NCBI GenBank assembly: GCA_028679485.1
Contig: JAJRBL010000252.1
Coordinates: 1-11,197, forward strand
Direction of reading: 5' to 3'
Source of the DNA: Methanospirillum sp.
GTDB taxonomy: Archaea; Halobacteriota; Methanomicrobia; Methanomicrobiales; Methanospirillaceae
Length of the DNA: 11,197 bases
Both the position numbers and the translations under genes were made by a program. Numbering within the stretch: position 1 is the stretch's first letter; the number at the start of each line of letters is the position of its first letter. Below, in pieces: positions 7,938 through 11,197 of the stretch. The notes under the pieces are model-generated. The model ran no database searches, was not told where the DNA came from, and was given only the letters and a program-made list of their open reading frames with translations.

Positions 7938-8170
7938 CGATCGATCACGATAAAGTCTTTGATATCCCTGACCGCTTCGAAAGGAACCAGCATGCGATCC
8001 CCGTCCAGGTTATATCCAGTAGTATCAAATCCCTCGTCAGGTTCAAGAACCAGATCCGTAATAAGGCCGGTATCAAAATCAACCATGAGGTTCCGGAGTG
8101 ATCCGATAGCCTTCCCGTCATTTGTCACGATCTGTTTGCGGGAGAGGCTCCTGGCAAGTATAGACTTCAT
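7919..8170 (-). CDS. Single-domain PRC-barrel protein, CdpB-like candidate
   Basis: An 83-residue protein made almost entirely of one PRC-barrel: an N-terminal lead (ARSLSRKQIV), then DGKAIGSLRNLMVDFDTGLITDLVLEP, an acidic loop, and LVPFEAVRDIKDFIVID. No membrane helix or signal peptide is present. PRC-barrels are small beta-barrel adaptor domains. In archaea, stand-alone versions of this size include CdpB proteins, which bind SepF and take part in FtsZ-based cell division; others are of unknown role or linked to RNA processing. The resemblance to CdpB in size and motif pattern is from memory of the family and is an inference. There is no Shine-Dalgarno, and a TATA-like element lies about 28 nt before the ATG, so the mRNA is probably leaderless. 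It converges on, and overlaps by 19 bp, the phosphatase gene. Confidence 0.85.
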   Translation of the reverse strand: MKSILARSLSRKQIVTNDGKAIGSLRNLMVDFDTGLITDLVLEPDEGFDTTGYNLDGDRMLVPFEAVRDIKDFIVIDRYLARM

Positions 8171-8194
8171 ATATCAGTTTTCAGTTGTATCCGG

Positions 8195-8201
8195 TAATAA
8201 A
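8195..8201 (-). promoter_or_regulatory. TATA-like element of the PRC-barrel gene
   Basis: Minus-strand TTTATTA lies in the 53-bp gap after the methyltransferase gene, centred 28 bp upstream of the ATG. Transcription would start within a few bases of the start codon, giving a leaderless mRNA. This agrees with the lack of any ribosome binding site there. Confidence 0.5.
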
Positions 8202-8223
8202 TCCTCCCGATCGAATGCTGCCA

Positions 8224-9219
8224 TCATTGTTTTTCTCCTGGTTTAATTCCAGCCCGGCGAAGGGTCTTTTCAATCGACCAGTGCCCGCGATTGAATTCGC
8301 TTTGGAGAATCAGGGTAATATTCTTCTTTTTTTCCCCGGCAACAGCAAGTTCATGGTACCGGCTACGAAGCAGATCTATCTCTTCCGGTGACCAGGGCCT
8401 TCGGGTGAGGGGTGCATTCTCCTGTTCGGGCACCCGGATCGAATCCATCATGAATCCGGTCTTTAGTGCTGCTATCTCTTCAATCCGTGCATCAAACATC
8501 TCTGGAGAGAGTTCGAACCCGGTGACCTGCCGGTTCAGCCCTATTGCCGCCCGGGCGGTGGAGAATCCCCCGAGAAAGAGATCACAGATCATGTCCCGTT
8601 CATTGCTGCTGTACTGGATGATCTTGGTTAAAAGAGCGAGGGGAAGTTCGTTCTTGTTTTTAACCCTTCCCGGTTTGTACTCCCTGTTTATGATCCAGAC
8701 ATCCTCGCGATCCTGGTAGTTCAGGGAACGGCCATCCTCGTTTTTTTCAGAGAATACAAACCTGCATTCAGCATTAAAAGTTCTTTTCCCCCCTGGTTTT
8801 GCATAATAAAGGATGTGGTAATGTGAGGATACGTACTTGCGGCTGGTAAAAACACCGAAGTTATACCGCCAGACCAGATGGTTTACCTCTTCAAGACAGG
8901 TCTGGTGAAGGGCGCTTAAGATCTGCACGAGGTTGGTGTATCCGGAAACAATGTAGATGGATCCGCCGGGCCGCAGGATCCGTGCAGCCTGTTCTATCCA
9001 CTCCCTACTGAATCTCTCGTAATCAGATGCCCTGATCTCCACATACCCGCCGGTAACGAAGGATTCATCCCGGTTGTAATGCCGGTGAAGGGTATCGCCC
9101 TGGATACCGTATGGGGGATCGGTGATGATGAGATCAATGGAATTATCCGGAATTACCTGTGATCCTGCAATACAGTCTCCGTTATAAAAAACACCCCCCT
9201 GGATGGCAACAGATCGCAT
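8224..9219 (-). CDS. Orphan beta-class DNA methyltransferase (N6-adenine or N4-cytosine)
   Basis: A 331-residue S-adenosylmethionine-dependent DNA methyltransferase that modifies an exocyclic amino group. The catalytic motif IV, TDPPYG (33-38), precedes the SAM-binding motif I, DLFLGGFS (213-220), with LNRQVTGFELSPE after it. This order defines the beta class. DPPY is compatible with either adenine-N6 or cytosine-N4 methylation. Residues about 95-115 (ILRPGGSIYIVSG) are the usual strand-helix after the active site. The C-terminus (about 272-331, with RPWSPEEIDLLRSRYHEL and HWSIEKTLRRAGI) is not part of the catalytic fold and looks like a Myb/SANT- or HTH-type DNA-binding helix bundle. No restriction endonuclease is in the window. 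The gene starts 3 bp after the stop of the HTH-CBS gene (TGATCGATG), so the two are probably cotranscribed and coupled. The recognition site is unknown. Confidence 0.88.
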   Translation of the reverse strand: MRSVAIQGGVFYNGDCIAGSQVIPDNSIDLIITDPPYGIQGDTLHRHYNRDESFVTGGYVEIRASDYERFSREWIEQAARILRPGGSIYIVSGYTNLVQILSALHQTCLEEVNHLVWRYNFGVFTSRKYVSSHYHILYYAKPGGKRTFNAECRFVFSEKNEDGRSLNYQDREDVWIINREYKPGRVKNKNELPLALLTKIIQYSSNERDMICDLFLGGFSTARAAIGLNRQVTGFELSPEMFDARIEEIAALKTGFMMDSIRVPEQENAPLTRRPWSPEEIDLLRSRYHELAVAGEKKKNITLILQSEFNRGHWSIEKTLRRAGIKPGEKQ

Positions 9220-9222
9220 CGA

Positions 9223-10101
9223 TCAGTTTGTCGGCAGAGTCCTGAAGATATCCGACTGGGTGAGGATACCAACCGGCTTGTTGTCTTCAAACACCACAAG
9301 CCGTCCGATGGATCGTTCCTTGAATTTCCTGATCACTTCATAGAGCTGGACCGATGCATCGGCGTACACAACATCTTCTGTCATTACCTCGCTAACCTGC
9401 GTATCCAGGGTGTAATTCTTCTCAATCGCCTGGAGAATGTCAGACATCGTCACGATCCCCCTTAAAAACCCCCCGTCCATGACCGGTGCGCCGTGAATAT
9501 GGTAATTATTGAAGAGTTGAATCGCTTCCATGAGCGATGACCTGGTGGAAAGCATCTTTATGGGAGTTGACATGTAATCCCGGATCGGCTTTTTCGGCAG
9601 GGATACCATCTCAAGGATGGAGACGATGAGTGCCGGTTCATTCTCATCCTTTCCGAATACCTCTCCCTTGATGAGCAGTTTGTTGACAGGCGTGGGGCCG
9701 ATGGTAATGACATCCCCGTTGCTAAAGAGTTTCACGCTGCCGATGATGCGAATCTGGGCGTGACAGATATCAGCGTGCGACAGGGTGGTGAAGATAATCT
9801 CTCCGACTTTGACCCCGGGAACGATCTCCCCGTCCCGTGATATCTTGACTTCGTATGCTTCACCCGAACGTTGCAGGTTAAGTTCCTTGTATGCAAGGGA
9901 AGTAGGATGGTATCCTCCTTTCGGGCCTGGAATCCCATCGACAAGGCCTATCGCCTTGAGAGCCTGCATCTGGTTCCGGACAGTTCCCGGGTTTCGCAGG
10001 ATGATATCGGCTATCTCTTCCCCTTTGATCGGAATAGATTTTTTTTCATACAAACTGATCAGGGTAATCAGGATGTCATTTTGAATAGGAGAGAGATCCA
10101 T
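9223..10101 (-). CDS. HTH-CBS predicted transcriptional regulator
   Basis: A 292-residue protein of an archaeal regulator type. Residues 1-70 form a winged helix (GEEIADIILRNPGTVRNQMQALKAIGLVDG, then a glycine-rich wing GPKGGY), like Rrf2/IclR-type domains. About 75-165 is a beta-rich middle region of unknown function (GVKVGEIIFTTLSHADICHAQIRIIGSV). Two CBS domains follow at about 172-228 (DYMSTPIKMLSTRSSLMEAI, with GIVTMSDIL) and 236-290 (EVMTEDVVYADASVQLYEVI, with GILTQSDIFRTLP). CBS pairs bind adenosyl ligands such as AMP, ATP or SAM, so DNA binding is probably tuned by one of them. The ATG start matches the family's beginning (MDLSPIQNDIL). A 12-bp palindrome lies one base upstream and may be its own operator. 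The methyltransferase gene follows by 3 bp. The ligand and target genes cannot be read from the sequence. Confidence 0.88.
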   Translation of the reverse strand: MDLSPIQNDILITLISLYEKKSIPIKGEEIADIILRNPGTVRNQMQALKAIGLVDGIPGPKGGYHPTSLAYKELNLQRSGEAYEVKISRDGEIVPGVKVGEIIFTTLSHADICHAQIRIIGSVKLFSNGDVITIGPTPVNKLLIKGEVFGKDENEPALIVSILEMVSLPKKPIRDYMSTPIKMLSTRSSLMEAIQLFNNYHIHGAPVMDGGFLRGIVTMSDILQAIEKNYTLDTQVSEVMTEDVVYADASVQLYEVIRKFKERSIGRLVVFEDNKPVGILTQSDIFRTLPTN

Positions 10102-10150
10102 AATGATTAATCATATAGTTTATCGGAGTAAGTAATGAGGATGACGCACC
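10102..10150. promoter_or_regulatory. Divergent promoter region between the regulator and the GTPase
   Basis: This 49-bp AT-rich gap must hold both promoters. For the plus-strand GTPase, a TATA-like CATATAG (10112-10118) or AGTTTATC (10117-10124) is at a suitable distance, and GAGGATGA (10137-10144) can serve as ribosome site for the GTG at 10151. For the minus-strand regulator the best-placed element is the weak TTACTTAC near 10127-10134, about 28 bp from its ATG, which would give a leaderless mRNA. The exact boxes are uncertain. Confidence 0.45.
10103..10114. promoter_or_regulatory. Perfect 12-bp palindrome, candidate operator
   Basis: ATGATTAATCAT is its own reverse complement. It lies one base upstream of the start codon of the HTH-CBS gene, within the 49-bp divergent region shared with the GTPase gene. 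A dimeric winged-helix protein bound here would cover the predicted start of its own transcript. The function is inferred from position and symmetry only; short AT-rich palindromes also arise by chance. Confidence 0.4.
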
Positions 10151-11125
10151 GTGAGTTTTGAAAAGATACCTACTGTCCCTACTGCAGATGAAGTGCTTGA
10201 CCGGGCATTTCGGCGGGCTGCAAAAAAGATACCGGAGAAGAAGAATAAAAAGAAGGCAAACGAGGAGTTTGTCCAGGCAGCATACCTCTCGGTCCATGAC
10301 AAACTGGTCGCAGTCATCCAATCTTTTCCGAATCTCTCTGAGGAACCGCAGTTCTACCAGGATATCGTGGAGATCATGTGGACCACCGACCGCCTGAAAA
10401 AGTCCCTCGGGGCAGCCGGGTGGGCTGCACGCTGGGCGAAGGATCACCGGGGCGGGCTTGCTAAGGATGTACGGTATGCTTCAGAGAGTAATGCCCTTGC
10501 TGCAAGAAAAAAAGCAGTGGCACGCCTTGCATCGGTGGTTCACCAGATTGAGGATGATCTTCTCTTCCTGAACGAAGTCAGGAACGTCCTGCGAAAACTG
10601 CCCGTGGTGGAGGATGTGTTCACGATAGTCGTAGCAGGATTTCCGAACGTAGGCAAGTCATCCTTTATCCGGAGAGTATCCTCAGCCGAGCCTGAGATTG
10701 CTTCATACCCGTTTACCACAAAAGGAATCATCATCGGTCACTGTTATGCCGGCAGACAGAAGATCCAACTCATCGATACCCCCGGACTTCTGGACCGCCC
10801 CGGGATAGAGCGGAATGCAATTGAGAGGCAGGCACTCTCTGCAATCGTGAATATTGCCGATATTCTCCTCTTTATTCTAGATCCAAGTGGTCATTGCGGG
10901 TATCCCCTTGATGATCAGCTGAACCTCCTGGAGGAGGTGCAGGGTATCGTCAGTGTTCCGGTTCTGATCGTGGCCAATAAATGTGACGTGGAGATTCTTC
11001 CGGGTTATCTCTCCATGTCAACCGGATCAGGTGAGGGGGTAGAGAAGGTTCTTGCCGAACTCCTGGTTCACCGGCAAGACTGGGTCCCGGAAAAACCGGG
11101 GATTGATCAGGCAAACCTGTTATGA
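10151..11125 (+). CDS. Nog1-like GTPase (Obg superfamily), probable ribosome assembly factor
   Basis: A 324-residue archaeal relative of Nog1, the GTPase needed for large-subunit ribosome assembly in eukaryotes. Residues 1-155 are an alpha-helical, lysine-rich N-terminal domain that opens with FEKIPTVPTADEVLDRAFRRA, a typical Nog1 start. The GTPase domain shows G1 GFPNVGKSS (Lys169), a G2 threonine in YPFTTKG, G3 DTPGL (209-213) and G4 NKCD (276-279). The G5 loop is probably STGSGEG. The segment DPSGHCGYPLDDQ is also characteristic of Nog1. The protein ends soon after the G domain, as is usual in archaea; the long C-terminal tail of eukaryotic Nog1 is absent. The start is GTG with GAGGATGA about 6 nt upstream. 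The stop overlaps the next start (ATGA). Confidence 0.9.
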   Translation: MSFEKIPTVPTADEVLDRAFRRAAKKIPEKKNKKKANEEFVQAAYLSVHDKLVAVIQSFPNLSEEPQFYQDIVEIMWTTDRLKKSLGAAGWAARWAKDHRGGLAKDVRYASESNALAARKKAVARLASVVHQIEDDLLFLNEVRNVLRKLPVVEDVFTIVVAGFPNVGKSSFIRRVSSAEPEIASYPFTTKGIIIGHCYAGRQKIQLIDTPGLLDRPGIERNAIERQALSAIVNIADILLFILDPSGHCGYPLDDQLNLLEEVQGIVSVPVLIVANKCDVEILPGYLSMSTGSGEGVEKVLAELLVHRQDWVPEKPGIDQANLL

Positions 11126-11197
11126 GTGTTTTTTCCCGCCGGAACAGACTCATTTTTACTGTCTGGGGGATCTTCATCATTGAAATGGAAGATCTCA
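11122..11197 (+). CDS. Start of an unidentified gene, cut by the right edge
   Basis: An ATG at 11122 overlaps the GTPase stop in the common ATGA coupling arrangement, and the frame stays open for 25 codons to the window end. The visible peptide starts MSVFSRRNRLIFTVWGIFII: a basic stretch followed by a hydrophobic run, which could be the start of a membrane helix with the N-terminus inside. No family can be recognised from so little. The T-run at 11129-11134 could instead be a terminator of the GTPase transcript, which lowers confidence. No clear ribosome site is visible. Confidence 0.45.
   Translation, partial: MSVFSRRNRLIFTVWGIFIIEMEDL

Noticed and set aside
8224..10101. Restriction-modification or other defence island
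   Set aside because: Only a methyltransferase is present. Its neighbours are a regulator, a PRC-barrel protein and housekeeping genes, with no nuclease, integrase or toxin, and composition like the rest of the window.
11127..11134. T-run after the GTPase as a terminator
   Set aside because: It is possible, but the ATGA overlap and open frame to the window edge favour coding sequence; left undecided and not annotated as a terminator.

Overview
The window (about 11.2 kb, roughly 53% GC by eye) looks like chromosomal DNA of a methanogenic euryarchaeon, most likely order Methanomicrobiales and perhaps near Methanoregula. The evidence is archaeal RadA and OB-fold RPA genes, an archaeal-type phosphoglycolate phosphatase, an archaeal Nog1 GTPase, DapL-type lysine synthesis, and archaeal promoter signals with short leaders. 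The genus is an inference from gene content and composition. Coding density is high, no stretch over about 80 bp lacks a gene, and I see no tRNA, rRNA, CRISPR array, insertion sequence or phage gene.

Layout. Bases 1-2118 hold the 3' part of a chemoreceptor (Cache sensor, one visible membrane helix, HAMP units, signalling hairpin) that enters from the left edge and ends at an oligo-T tract. Next comes a plus-strand run dapL (2174-3322), lysA (3316-4611) and a four-OB-fold RPA gene (4625-5914). dapL and lysA overlap, and lysA and RPA are 13 bp apart, so the three are probably one operon joining lysine synthesis to single-stranded DNA binding. A promoter then drives radA (5994-7217), followed 21 bp later by an archaeal phosphoglycolate phosphatase (7239-7937).

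Three genes follow on the minus strand: a small PRC-barrel protein (7919-8170) whose end overlaps the phosphatase, an orphan beta-class DNA methyltransferase (8224-9219), and directly upstream of it an HTH-CBS regulator (9223-10101). A 49-bp divergent promoter region with a perfect 12-bp palindrome separates the regulator from a plus-strand Nog1-like GTPase (10151-11125). The GTPase stop overlaps the start of a last gene that runs off the right edge.

The strongest novelty is radA. It encodes 407 residues instead of the usual 310-325 because the N-terminal helix-hairpin-helix DNA-binding domain is present twice, offset by exactly 83 codons (249 bp). The second copy still carries an in-frame ATG that would give a standard 324-residue RadA, which raises the possibility of two isoforms. 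Other leads are the PRC-barrel protein as a candidate CdpB-type cell-division factor, and the regulator-methyltransferase pair with its palindromic candidate operator.
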